Both the position numbers and the translations under genes were made by a program. A stretch of DNA of 64,000 bases from Brevundimonas denitrificans (lineage in GTDB: Bacteria; Pseudomonadota; Alphaproteobacteria; Caulobacterales; Caulobacteraceae): NCBI RefSeq assembly GCF_030160755.1, contig NZ_BSOY01000002.1:1-64000 (forward strand), given 5' to 3'. This document shows positions 37,481-45,897 of the stretch, in pieces. A model generated the notes under the pieces. That model saw nothing but the letters and a program-made list of their open reading frames with translations. It had not been told where the DNA came from and made no database searches. Every line of letters begins with the position of its first letter. The stretch's first letter is position 1.

Positions 37481-38679
37481 CCGGAACCCAGGAGAATGCG
37501 GTCAAGGGACGGCTGAACCTGCATGTTTTCTTGTCGAGCGTCGAGAGCGAGACCCGACTCTTCAAAGAGGCCCGCTACACCTTGGAGCAAGGCATCTTCG
37601 ACCGCGTTGTGGTGGTCGGATTGTGGGCCAAGGACCTGAAGCGCAGCGAGGTAACCAGCTACGGCCTTGAAATCGAACGCCTGACCGTTCTGATCAGACG
37701 GTACGGTGACGCCGAAATTCTGCGTCGACTCCCTATCCTTCGCAAGGTGGTTGCGGCGATAAGCATGCTGCAGTTCTATTCCCTTGCTGTTCGTCGCGCC
37801 CGGCAGCTCAGACCAAGCCATGTGAGCTGCCACAACCTCATGCTGCTTCCCCTTGCCTGGACGGCCGCCCGACTGAGTGGAAGCCGCCTGGTCTACGTGC
37901 CACATGAGTTGGAGGCACGCCGGGCGGGGCTGGGAACCGTGATGCAAAAGCTGCACGGGATGATGGAACGCGCCTTCATTAAGGCCGCCAGCCAAGTCGT
38001 GGTCGTCTGTGAGCCGATCGCGGAATGGTATCGTGACCGATATGGCCTCGCCAATGTCCACGTCGTTCGGAATGTGCCTGAACGGGACGCGCTCGAATTA
38101 AGAAAAGTATCATCTGGCGATTTTCGGCATCGTTTCAATATTTCTGACGACGCGACTGTATTCATCTACCAAGGTCTTTTTGGAAGGGCTCGAGGTACTG
38201 ACCGGCTGTTGGAGATATTCTCCGGACTGGAGCCGGAACTGTGTCATCTCGTTCTGATGGGCTATGGGGAAGGAACGGACCAGTTGGAAGTCGATGAGTT
38301 CGTCAGCCGCCATTCGAATATTCATCATCAACCGGCCGTGCCCCGGGAGTGGATCATCTCTTACACCAGTGGAGCAGATATCGGTCTTATAGTCGTCGAC
38401 AATGCCCCCCTAAGTTATCGGCACTCACTTCCAAACAAGTTTTTCGAATATGTGCATGCCGGCCTGCCAGTACTCGTCAGCGACAACCTCCAACATTTGT
38501 CAGAGATTCTCGAAGCAGGAGGCATCGGGTGGTCGGTTCCCTATGACGAGATCAGGTCCAAGATCCTCGAGCTCACGCGAACACGCCACACTGTTTACCG
38601 GGAGCGGGCCAGAGAGTTCGCCTCGAACGCCGTGTGGGAAGCGGATGCACGGGTATATGAAACCGTCTATCGATCCTGA
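37477..38679 (+). CDS. Glycosyltransferase, GT4-like
   Basis: 400 residues with two Rossmann halves. The N-terminal half has HNLMLLPLAWTAAR and YVPHELEARRAG; the C-terminal donor-binding half has YQGLFGRARGTDRLLE, LMGYGEG and the EX7E-like region LPNKFFEYVHAGLPVL. It lacks membrane helices apart from a hydrophobic N-terminal patch, and would add one sugar of the repeat on the inner membrane. It lies between the two WbpG copies. Donor and acceptor unknown. Confidence 0.85.
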   Translation: MTGTQENAVKGRLNLHVFLSSVESETRLFKEARYTLEQGIFDRVVVVGLWAKDLKRSEVTSYGLEIERLTVLIRRYGDAEILRRLPILRKVVAAISMLQFYSLAVRRARQLRPSHVSCHNLMLLPLAWTAARLSGSRLVYVPHELEARRAGLGTVMQKLHGMMERAFIKAASQVVVVCEPIAEWYRDRYGLANVHVVRNVPERDALELRKVSSGDFRHRFNISDDATVFIYQGLFGRARGTDRLLEIFSGLEPELCHLVLMGYGEGTDQLEVDEFVSRHSNIHHQPAVPREWIISYTSGADIGLIVVDNAPLSYRHSLPNKFFEYVHAGLPVLVSDNLQHLSEILEAGGIGWSVPYDEIRSKILELTRTRHTVYRERAREFASNAVWEADARVYETVYRS

Positions 38680-38747
38680 TGGACGAGAGCGATTAGCGGC
38701 CCGCACTTCGCGGACCGAGGTCAACCAACAGAGTGGAACGGAAGCAG

Positions 38748-39959
38748 ATGGTCCTCGACCAACCGGGTGAACGGGGTGATGTGTACCCGAAGCGGAACCT
38801 CCGCACGTGCGCCCTGACGCTCTATGACGAAACAATTCCCGGCCTTACGTTTGACGAGGAAGGCGTATGCGACCTAGCCCGGAACTCCCTGTGGCGCCTT
38901 GAGAACGAGGTCTTCCGCGGCGACGAGGGACGGCGGCGACTGGAAGTCTGGGCGGACAAGATCAAAGCCACTGGCCGGGGCCGTGACTACGATTGCATTA
39001 TCGGTCTCTCAGGTGGCGTGGACAGCAGCATCGTGGCAGCGCGCGTCATCGAACTGGGCCTGCGCCCTCTCGCCATTCACCTGGACAACGGCTGGAATAC
39101 CGATACAGCGGTCGGCAACATCGAGCGGATCGTGAAGACCCTGAAAATCGACCTGATCACTCACGTTGTGGACTGGGAAGAGATGAGGGACCTGCAGCGC
39201 GCCTACATCAAGGCATCGGTTCTCGATCTCGAATGCGTGAGCGATCACGCTATCAATACCATCATATACCGGACCGCGCACAAGCGTGGAATTAAGTACG
39301 TTATACACGGTGGCAATGTCGCAACCGAGTCCACTATGCCAAATACTTGGGCGTACGACAAAAGAGATGGGAAGAATCTTCTCGCTATACATAATAAATA
39401 CGGAAATGTTCGATTGCGGACCTATCCGTACATGCACCCACACCAGCTGTTTTGGTACCTGTTCATATCTGGTATAAAATCCTTTCCGATACTGAACTAT
39501 ATGTCATACAGTAAGGCGGATGCCATCGAGGAACTAAAAGAGCGGTTTGATTGGCGCCCATATCCGCGAAAACATGGCGAGAACCGGTTCACACGATTTT
39601 ATCAAGAACTATATTTACCACAGAAGTTTTCCATAGATAAACGGATAGCTCATTACTCCGCTTTGATGCTTACCGGGGAAATGCCGCGCGAGACTGCAAA
39701 CGACTTGATGCGTCAGCCGCTCTACACCCCGGAGGACGAACTGGAAGAGCTGGAGTTCGTGGCCAAGAAGCTTGGATTTTCCGTTGAAGAGCTTTCAACC
39801 CTCATGAGGGCGCCCCCACGCAATCATACAGATTTTCCGAATGCCGCAATGCTGTTTGATCACAATCGTTTCTCAGTCCAATTGGCTCGCAAATTGGCGA
39901 AGGGAGAGTTTCGCTGGTCACAGTTGCGGGAACTGAGAGCCAGATACCCTCAGCTATGA
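38748..39959 (+). CDS. N-acetyl sugar amidotransferase, WbpG family, copy 2 with reduced zinc site
   Basis: About 403 residues from ATG 38748; GTG 38733 is also possible. The P-loop GLSGGVDSS (about 86-94), LDNGWNTDTAVGNIERI and HGGNVATEST match copy 1. The N-terminal zinc knuckles are changed: copy 1 has CHRC and CNHC, here they read CALT and CDLA, so the second Cys of each pair is lost while the intervening LTFDEEGVC is kept. It could amidate a second sugar, act with copy 1, or have lost zinc binding. Its stop overlaps the following glycosyltransferase start. The middle part is AT-rich. Confidence 0.85.
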   Translation: MVLDQPGERGDVYPKRNLRTCALTLYDETIPGLTFDEEGVCDLARNSLWRLENEVFRGDEGRRRLEVWADKIKATGRGRDYDCIIGLSGGVDSSIVAARVIELGLRPLAIHLDNGWNTDTAVGNIERIVKTLKIDLITHVVDWEEMRDLQRAYIKASVLDLECVSDHAINTIIYRTAHKRGIKYVIHGGNVATESTMPNTWAYDKRDGKNLLAIHNKYGNVRLRTYPYMHPHQLFWYLFISGIKSFPILNYMSYSKADAIEELKERFDWRPYPRKHGENRFTRFYQELYLPQKFSIDKRIAHYSALMLTGEMPRETANDLMRQPLYTPEDELEELEFVAKKLGFSVEELSTLMRAPPRNHTDFPNAAMLFDHNRFSVQLARKLAKGEFRWSQLRELRARYPQL

Positions 39960-41113
39960 AAACGCACGTTCATCTATACTTTGCAGCGTGGCGTGGCGAA
40001 TCCCGCGCATGGCGCGCCGGAACCACTGCGATCCAGGCCGGGCACGCCGACAACGTTCTCTATGTGGGCCACAAGGCAGTCGGGCATCCCGACAGGGAAG
40101 AGATTGCACCCAATCAGACCATTTTGAGAATCGGCACGGAGCCGCCGCGGCCTGGAAGCCCGCGCTTGCTGCGTGCCCTGGCGCTGCCGAGGTGGTGGCG
40201 GGCATGCCAACGCGATCTGGCCCCCAAGGACGTTTCTCTGGTCGTCGCCCACAGCCTCGCATCTCTCCCCATCGCCGTGTTGCTTTCGCGACATTGGCGG
40301 ACTCCACTTCTGTATGACGCTCATGAACTTGAGACTCAACGAGAAGGTTGGAGTCGACCCATTCGTTTAATAGCTCAAGTAATGGAATGGCTTTTCATTC
40401 GATTCGCAGATCACACTGTTGTCGTCAATGACTCGATTAAAGACTGGTATAAAAGTCGATATCCTTTTGCTCGAATTACGACATTAAGGAATACGCCATC
40501 GACAGACCGCAGGCTCGCCCCTCCAGGACAGATGCGACGTGATCTGGGCTTGGGTGAAGACGATCTAATATTCCTCTACTTGGGACGATTCGGGCCAGGT
40601 CGAGGGATCGACCTCATGATAGAAGCATTCAAAAAACTCCCTACAAATAAGCACGCTGTCTTTCTTGGCGACGGTCCGTGGGAAGAATGGATGAAAGAAG
40701 AAGCCGGGAAACACGCCAACATCCACGTCTTGAAGCCCGTGTCGCCCGAAATTGTGGCGTCATATTCGTCTTCCGCTGACGTTGGTGTGTCAATCGCCAA
40801 CGGGAAGTCCCTGAGCTACCATTACGGCTTGGGAAACAAGATTTTCGAGTATTCTTTAGCCGGCCTGGCGCTAATCGTCTCCGATATCCCCGAACAGCGG
40901 ATTTATGTCGAGAATCACGCGAGAGGCTGGACTATTCCTGCATGCGCTCTCGAACTTGAAACGCTGGTCAGAAGTCTTACTCGTGAGTCGATCATGGCAC
41001 GGCCTGAAAGGAAGCGATTTCCTCCCAGTTGGGAAACTGAGCGCCAGGTGTTGCTTTCGATCTTTCTTGAGTTGTCTAACAGCCCCCCATCAAGGGTTGA
41101 CCAGACGCTTTAG
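39956..41113 (+). CDS. Glycosyltransferase, GT4-like
   Basis: 385 residues. AHSLASLPIAVLL and LLYDAHELETQREGW are in the acceptor half; LYLGRFGPGRGIDLMIEAF, LGDGPWEEWM and GLGNKIFEYSLAGLALIVSD in the donor half. It resembles the gene at 37477 in outline, so the two may be old relatives. It belongs to the operon by an ATGA overlap with WbpG copy 2. Its last 24 bases overlap, tail to tail, the end of the LpxD-like gene on the other strand. AT content is above the window average. Confidence 0.85.
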   Translation: MKTHVHLYFAAWRGESRAWRAGTTAIQAGHADNVLYVGHKAVGHPDREEIAPNQTILRIGTEPPRPGSPRLLRALALPRWWRACQRDLAPKDVSLVVAHSLASLPIAVLLSRHWRTPLLYDAHELETQREGWSRPIRLIAQVMEWLFIRFADHTVVVNDSIKDWYKSRYPFARITTLRNTPSTDRRLAPPGQMRRDLGLGEDDLIFLYLGRFGPGRGIDLMIEAFKKLPTNKHAVFLGDGPWEEWMKEEAGKHANIHVLKPVSPEIVASYSSSADVGVSIANGKSLSYHYGLGNKIFEYSLAGLALIVSDIPEQRIYVENHARGWTIPACALELETLVRSLTRESIMARPERKRFPPSWETERQVLLSIFLELSNSPPSRVDQTL

Positions 41114-42043
41114 CGCCGCCCTGAGAGCACGAAAGTCCTCGATGGGTTCGGCCGGAGAGCCCATGACCGTCATCTGGTCGCGAACGTCCTTGGTCACCAC
41201 GGCGCCCAGTCCTACGGTGGCGCGTTCGCCGATCTTCACCTGATTCATCACCGTCGCCGATGGCGCCAGCCAGCTGTAGTCCGCGATGGAAACGCTGCCT
41301 CCGACCATGGCTTGGGCAATGATCGCGCAGTGACGGCCGACGGTTACGTTGTGGGCAATATGGACCTGATTGTCGATGCGCGCGAACGCCCGAATGATCG
41401 TATCATCCAAGGTGCCTCGGTCGATGCTCGTATTGGATCCAATTTCGACATCATCCTCAATGAGCACGCCGCCGAGATGAGGAAATTTCTCAAGCATACC
41501 GGCTGCGTTCCGCTCATAACCGAAACCATCCGCACCGACGACGGTGCCGGAGTTGATAATGACCCGACGCCCAAGAACAACATCACGCACCAGAGTGACA
41601 TTGGCATGAAGCACACAATTTTCCCCGACTTGGCAATTTGGTCCAACAAAGCAGTGAGCCCCAACCGACACGTCGGCGCCTATCTTGGCTGTACTGTCGA
41701 CGACAGCAGTCGGATGAATTCCAGGCGGCGGCGCTTCGTTCTTGAAAAACGCCTCCACGGATCGAAGAAAGGCTAGTCTCGGATTCTCAGCGACGATGAT
41801 TGTGAAATCCCCCTGCCCGAGATGTTCCGCGTGTTCGAAGGAGCAAATCAGGATAGTTCCCTCACGCTTTTCGGTCGGCAGAACGGCGTCGATTCCCTCA
41901 AGATTCGGCTTGATGAACAGGAGGCGTCCGGGCGCGGCGGCCTTAACACCGGCGACCCGCGTCACCAGGCGGTCCGGGTCCCCAACGATCTCCGAGACCA
42001 ACACGCCCAATTCACGAGCTATCGTTCCGGCTGTGATGCTCAT
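41090..42043 (-). CDS. LpxD-like UDP-sugar N-acyltransferase
   Basis: 317 residues from ATG 42043 (MSITAGTIARELG); an upstream in-frame start would add 15 unconserved residues. LpxD N-terminal domain at 1-100, then hexapeptide repeats (HPTAVVDSTAKIGADVSVG onward) with the catalytic His region IDNQVHIAHNVTVG and VGADGFGY, as in true LpxD (about 340). A lipid A lpxD would sit with fabZ and lpxA; here neighbours are glycosyltransferases, so it more likely acylates an amino sugar of this glycan. It is the only gene in its orientation between operons on the plus strand and the GT at 42465. Confidence 0.83.
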   Translation of the reverse strand: MSITAGTIARELGVLVSEIVGDPDRLVTRVAGVKAAAPGRLLFIKPNLEGIDAVLPTEKREGTILICSFEHAEHLGQGDFTIIVAENPRLAFLRSVEAFFKNEAPPPGIHPTAVVDSTAKIGADVSVGAHCFVGPNCQVGENCVLHANVTLVRDVVLGRRVIINSGTVVGADGFGYERNAAGMLEKFPHLGGVLIEDDVEIGSNTSIDRGTLDDTIIRAFARIDNQVHIAHNVTVGRHCAIIAQAMVGGSVSIADYSWLAPSATVMNQVKIGERATVGLGAVVTKDVRDQMTVMGSPAEPIEDFRALRAALKRLVNP

Positions 42044-42464
42044 CGTGCGATCTCTCTTTCGTGTTGCGGACTGCAGCTCTGCTGCCAAAGCAGATTGGCG
42101 TGAGATTTGTGACTGGCGATTTCATCGCTTTCCGAACCATTGATGATTCGGCGCTCTTGAAAGGAAATCCCCGCTTGGGAGCATGAGCGGAAAGGGTTGC
42201 AGTGTTCAAGCATTTTGAAAGAGACGAAAGTATTTCCGGAGCCCCCGCTGCCCAGCCCGCTGGACAGCCGAATGACTTGCTGCTCATCGCTATCCGGAAG
42301 TTCAGGATGGTAGCGGCGCCAAACATGGCTTTCTCCAAAGCTGGACTGTTAACGCCGGACGACTAATCGAAATCACCGGGCGATAACCCCATGATGAGGG
42401 CCTGTCCGCGCAGCGTGTGCGGAAGCCCTTGGGCCGGGCCGGACTCGAACTGGCCTGCCTCGTC
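42044..42464. other. Gene-free stretch, 421 bases
   Basis: No frame here shows a convincing protein. Composition is mixed and looks like eroded sequence. On the minus strand near 42436-42455 there is a tRNA T-arm-like CCAGTTCGAGTCC, but the rest of a tRNA is missing. It should hold the promoter of the LpxD-like gene at its left end. Confidence 0.5.
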
Positions 42465-43733
42465 TCATGGCCGATGTGCCGCCGCGATTTCGACGTGCGC
42501 GGCAAACGCGCGGTACACCTCTTCCGACTGAAATTCTCGCTGGAACAGTTGTCTGGCACGAACCCGACGCATCGCCTGCGCCTTCGAATCTGCCTCGACG
42601 TCCGCTAGGGCGTTGATGAAGTCCTCGTCGGTCTCGTATATCCAACCGCAATCCGCCTCGCGGATGTGGCGTCCAACTTCGCCGTCGAGGTGGGACACCA
42701 CCGGCAGGCCGCTGTTGAGGTAGGCCCCAAACTTGTTGGGGCAGACGCTCAGGAAGTCCGGTGCGCTCGGATAGGGTATGATCCCAACCTGAGCCCGCTC
42801 AAGAAGCGCGCCTACCTCGAATTGATTGACCCAGCCATACAGCTCCACGGAGTCGCTGCTCATTGCGCGAAGGTCAGGCTCCAGCTCTCCTCCGCCACAT
42901 ATCACAAGCTTCCAGCGTTCTCGAAGGCTTGCCGATTCATTGAAAAGCTTGGCAATCCTGAGCAGGTCGCGACACGCGCGGCGCGTAAGCGCACCGGCAT
43001 AACAGGCCACGAGACGCCCGTCCCTCAATCCAACCCCTTTGGCCTCCCAGAACGCCGCTGCCATATTGGTCTGATCTGACGTCGGTTCTGGGGCGTGGAA
43101 GGCCAGCGGGAACACAGCGTCCAAAGGTCCGGCTTGCCTCCCTGAGAATGACAGGGCGTAGTCGACCAGGCCTTGCGAAACGCCGACAATTCCGGTGGCG
43201 TTAGAAGCCGCGTGGCGCAACTGCTGATAAAACGGACCAAAGACCAGCGGGGCCAAAAACCTGGCCGGACCTGGAATTGATGCCGCGAATATTTCCGGCC
43301 ACATATCCCTGATATCGACCAGGACCGGTATCCCCCATAGCTTTCCCAACCCCGTTGCGGCCTCGGCGAGATCCAGCGTCGGCAAACAACACACGATGAC
43401 ATCCGGGCGCGGCGCGTTCAGCGCCGCATTCAGGAAACTGCGGGCCTCCTCGCGATGGTTCAAAACCCGATCCAGAGAAATGTTTTTCCGGTAAGGCCTC
43501 CCGGTAAGGTAGCGGAAACTGACGCCTTCGACGAAATCCGGCAAAAGCGTCCTGTCCAGATGGACTTTCCGGGCATGACTAAAGCTGGATGTCCAACAGG
43601 TAACTGAGTGGCCTCTCTGGGCCAACATTAGGGCGAGAGAAGAAGAGCGCCCCAACTTGACAGACGAGTCAATAGGCACCATCTCGCCCGTCGTTGTGAC
43701 CCAAACTCGCAGATCATTTTTCTTGTGAAGCAT
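42465..43733 (-). CDS. Glycosyltransferase, GT4 (WbuB-like)
   Basis: 422 residues from ATG 43733. I prefer this start because the family opens with a strand like LRVWVTTTGEMVPID followed by RSSSLALMLAQRGHSVTCWTS, as here; a frame to 43847 adds 38 residues of no known pattern. VLVDIRDMWPEIFA, YAGALTRRACRDLL and SVCPNKFGAYLNSGLPVV mark the WbuB-type fold. It adds a sugar to the lipid-linked chain. No strong ribosome site is seen at 43733, so the start is not certain. Confidence 0.82.
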   Translation of the reverse strand: MLHKKNDLRVWVTTTGEMVPIDSSVKLGRSSSLALMLAQRGHSVTCWTSSFSHARKVHLDRTLLPDFVEGVSFRYLTGRPYRKNISLDRVLNHREEARSFLNAALNAPRPDVIVCCLPTLDLAEAATGLGKLWGIPVLVDIRDMWPEIFAASIPGPARFLAPLVFGPFYQQLRHAASNATGIVGVSQGLVDYALSFSGRQAGPLDAVFPLAFHAPEPTSDQTNMAAAFWEAKGVGLRDGRLVACYAGALTRRACRDLLRIAKLFNESASLRERWKLVICGGGELEPDLRAMSSDSVELYGWVNQFEVGALLERAQVGIIPYPSAPDFLSVCPNKFGAYLNSGLPVVSHLDGEVGRHIREADCGWIYETDEDFINALADVEADSKAQAMRRVRARQLFQREFQSEEVYRAFAAHVEIAAAHRP

Positions 43734-44076
43734 TCTATGTAGGCATCCGCGACACGTTTCATTAAACAGGACTTGGAGAAGGCGGATAGCCCATCCGGTC
43801 GTCCTCATACCAGCTATATCTGATATGTGGACGCCGCCATTCGTCATGGGTGACGCGAATCTGGGACGGCGGGGTGGAGAAGAACAAATTCTGCCGGGCC
43901 AAGGGTGTCCCCAGGGTAGAAAAAATGTCCAAGATGGAGGCGACTGCTTTGTCGCCTGACGCTTGGCCTATTGTTTCAACAGCCTGTTAGAGACAAGAGG
44001 CGTCCGGCCAGCCGGGCGGACTGGGTATGGAGGGACGCCGCGCTATCGTGCGCCGGCGCAGGCAAAAGGAGTAGTC
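43734..44076. other. Divergent intergenic stretch, 343 bases
   Basis: Lies between the divergent glycosyltransferase and hydroxyacyl-CoA-dehydrogenase genes. Both adjoining frames extend into it but without conserved residues. It must carry both promoters; I see no clear operator or hairpin. CAGGCAAAAGGAG at 44060-44072 is the ribosome site of the right-hand gene. Confidence 0.5.
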
Positions 44077-44886
44077 GTGACCGAAACCTTGGGAATCGCG
44101 GGAAGCGGCGTGATCGCCACTGGTCTGGCGGCATGCGCAGCCCGTACCGGTGGGCATGTGCTGTGGGCCCGGTCCGAAGACTCTGCCGATCGGGCTCGCG
44201 TGGTGATCGCCAAGGTGTGCGAACGCTTGGGCGATAGCCATGTCGCGGCGAATGTCCAGGTCACCACCGACCTTGCCGAGATGTCACATGCGTCGTTCCT
44301 TGTGGAGGCCATCGCCGAAGATCTTGCACTGAAAAGCGAAATTCTTGGAAGGCTTGGAAAACTGGCGAGAACCGACGCCGTGATCACCTCGACGACCTCT
44401 TCGCTGTGTATCGAGTCTCTTGCCGCGGCATCGGGGCGGCCCGAATGCTTCTCCGGCTTGCACGTCTTTAACCCCGTGCCCAAAATGCGCTTGGTCGAGG
44501 TCGCTTTCCCAGCCAAGGCCACTACCGACACCCGTCGACGCGTTCACGAGCTTTGTATTGCGTTAGACAAGGAGGCTGTCGAGACGCCCGCCGTTCCGGG
44601 ATTCGTCGTAAACGGACTGCTATTTCCTTTTCTCTTTAACGCGGTGGAGTATTTGGACCGCACCGGCTTGGCTCCGGAGACGATCGACGCCTGCATGCAG
44701 TTGGGAGCAGGGCATCCCATGGGTCCGATCACCCTGCTGGATTACATAGGACTGGATGTCTGTGTCGCCATCGGCGATGCTTTGGGGCTGGAAGTGCCGC
44801 ACCGCCTCAGATCCTTAGTGGTTGAGGGCGCGACGGGAAAGAAGGCGCGCCGGGGTCTCTATCCTGCCGCTCACTATTCGACCTGA
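44077..44886 (+). CDS. 3-hydroxyacyl-CoA-dehydrogenase-family oxidoreductase
   Basis: 269 residues from GTG 44077, preceded by AAAGGAG at four to five bases. Rossmann start IAGSGVIATGLAA, then ITSTTSSLCIESLA, FSGLHVFNPVPKMRLVEV (His of the catalytic pair) and PGFVVNGLLFPFLFNAVEYL, GHPMGPITLLDYIGLDV follow 3-hydroxybutyryl-CoA dehydrogenases all along. The usual reaction is NAD-dependent oxidation of a 3-hydroxyacyl-CoA. In a glycan locus it may make an acyl donor for an amino sugar, for example a 3-hydroxybutyryl group; that is inference. It is followed by a dead IS element. Confidence 0.83.
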   Translation: MTETLGIAGSGVIATGLAACAARTGGHVLWARSEDSADRARVVIAKVCERLGDSHVAANVQVTTDLAEMSHASFLVEAIAEDLALKSEILGRLGKLARTDAVITSTTSSLCIESLAAASGRPECFSGLHVFNPVPKMRLVEVAFPAKATTDTRRRVHELCIALDKEAVETPAVPGFVVNGLLFPFLFNAVEYLDRTGLAPETIDACMQLGAGHPMGPITLLDYIGLDVCVAIGDALGLEVPHRLRSLVVEGATGKKARRGLYPAAHYST

Positions 44887-44965
44887 AAGTATGCACCGCA
44901 CCGGCTTGAGGCAGAAGCCGCTGGAGAACGCATACGACGTTGACCTGCTCCTCTTGGTCCCGCGG

Positions 44966-45735
44966 TCATAATGGGAGGCCACAGGTTGCACAGCTGCTCC
45001 TGGGCCTCGGTGGGAGCGGCCGGGCGGCGCAGCCATAAACGTCGCGCAGCCGGCCAGCCGCTTGGTTCAGCCGCACGGTCTCCGGCGCGAGGCCGCCGTG
45101 GGCGGAGTGCGGTCGGACGCGGTGTGGTCGTGCCGCAACCGGCCAACGACGGCCCAGGCTTCCGCCAAGGTCGTAAACTCCTCCTCGTTCAAGCCCTCGT
45201 CGCGGAGCTTGCCGTTGAAGTATTCGACGAAGCCGTTTGGGCTCGCGAGGGTCGCTGTATCGCCAGCCGACGCCGGTCCGGTTGGCCCATACCAGCTGGG
45301 TTCTCGACGTTATCTCTGAGCCGTTGTCGCTAACGACCAGGGCCGGCTCGCCTTGCCGAGCGATCAGCGCATCCAGCTCTCGCGCCATGCGCCGACCACT
45401 GATGGGGGTGTCGACGGGCGCAGCGCGGCGTCCCCGCGACCAGCGGGCCCGCTCAGTTTTTTTCCCAAGAGATACTTCAACGGCCGCAGATCCAGCAGCG
45501 ACTCCGCCCGCAGTATTTTTAGCCGTCGGCTCTCGTCCTCCGGCGTCTTCAGCGTCTGGGCGTCCGAGACTCTCATCCCGCTGTTTTGGTCTTCCAGCGA
45601 TGGAGGTCTCGTCGCTGTTCTCGTGCCGCCGGAGATCTCCGCCGTCGCCAGCAGCGTCCTAGTCCCGCAGAATGCCTGTGATCCGCGCCTCGCTGAACCT
45701 GCTCTTCTTGATGTCCGTTTTCTTGTGTTCGAGTG
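44966..45735 (-). mobile_element. Decayed IS3-family insertion sequence
   Basis: Minus-strand fragments match an IS3-type OrfA/OrfB pair in broken frames. From the right: an OrfA start (SRFSEARITGILRD, then a stop), an OrfA end with LLGKKL, then a jump to the DDE part of OrfB (GRRMARELDALIARQGE, VVSDNGSEITS, GVGWRY), a frameshift, and the C-terminal RPHSAHGGLAPETVRLNQAAG. The first 150 or more residues of OrfB are deleted. No transposase can be made. Inverted ends are not clear. It separates the hydroxyacyl-CoA dehydrogenase gene from the transketolase pair, so it may mark an old join. Confidence 0.78.
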
Positions 45736-45897
45736 ACGCTCACTCAAACCGAGGGATCAGAAAGGCAGCAGGTCAACGTCTCGGAACGGCAGAAGATTTG
45801 CAGGGTCACATCCGGGAGGAAGCTCATGTCCAAGGCTGGGGCTGATGAGTCGGAACACTTCCGGTTCAATCCAGCCGAGTCACTATGGACTCTGCGC

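Noticed and set aside
42436-42455. tRNA T-arm-like sequence on the minus strand
   Set aside because: Only the T-arm and 3' acceptor side look right; D-arm, anticodon arm and 5' acceptor are absent, and the upstream side is glycosyltransferase coding sequence.
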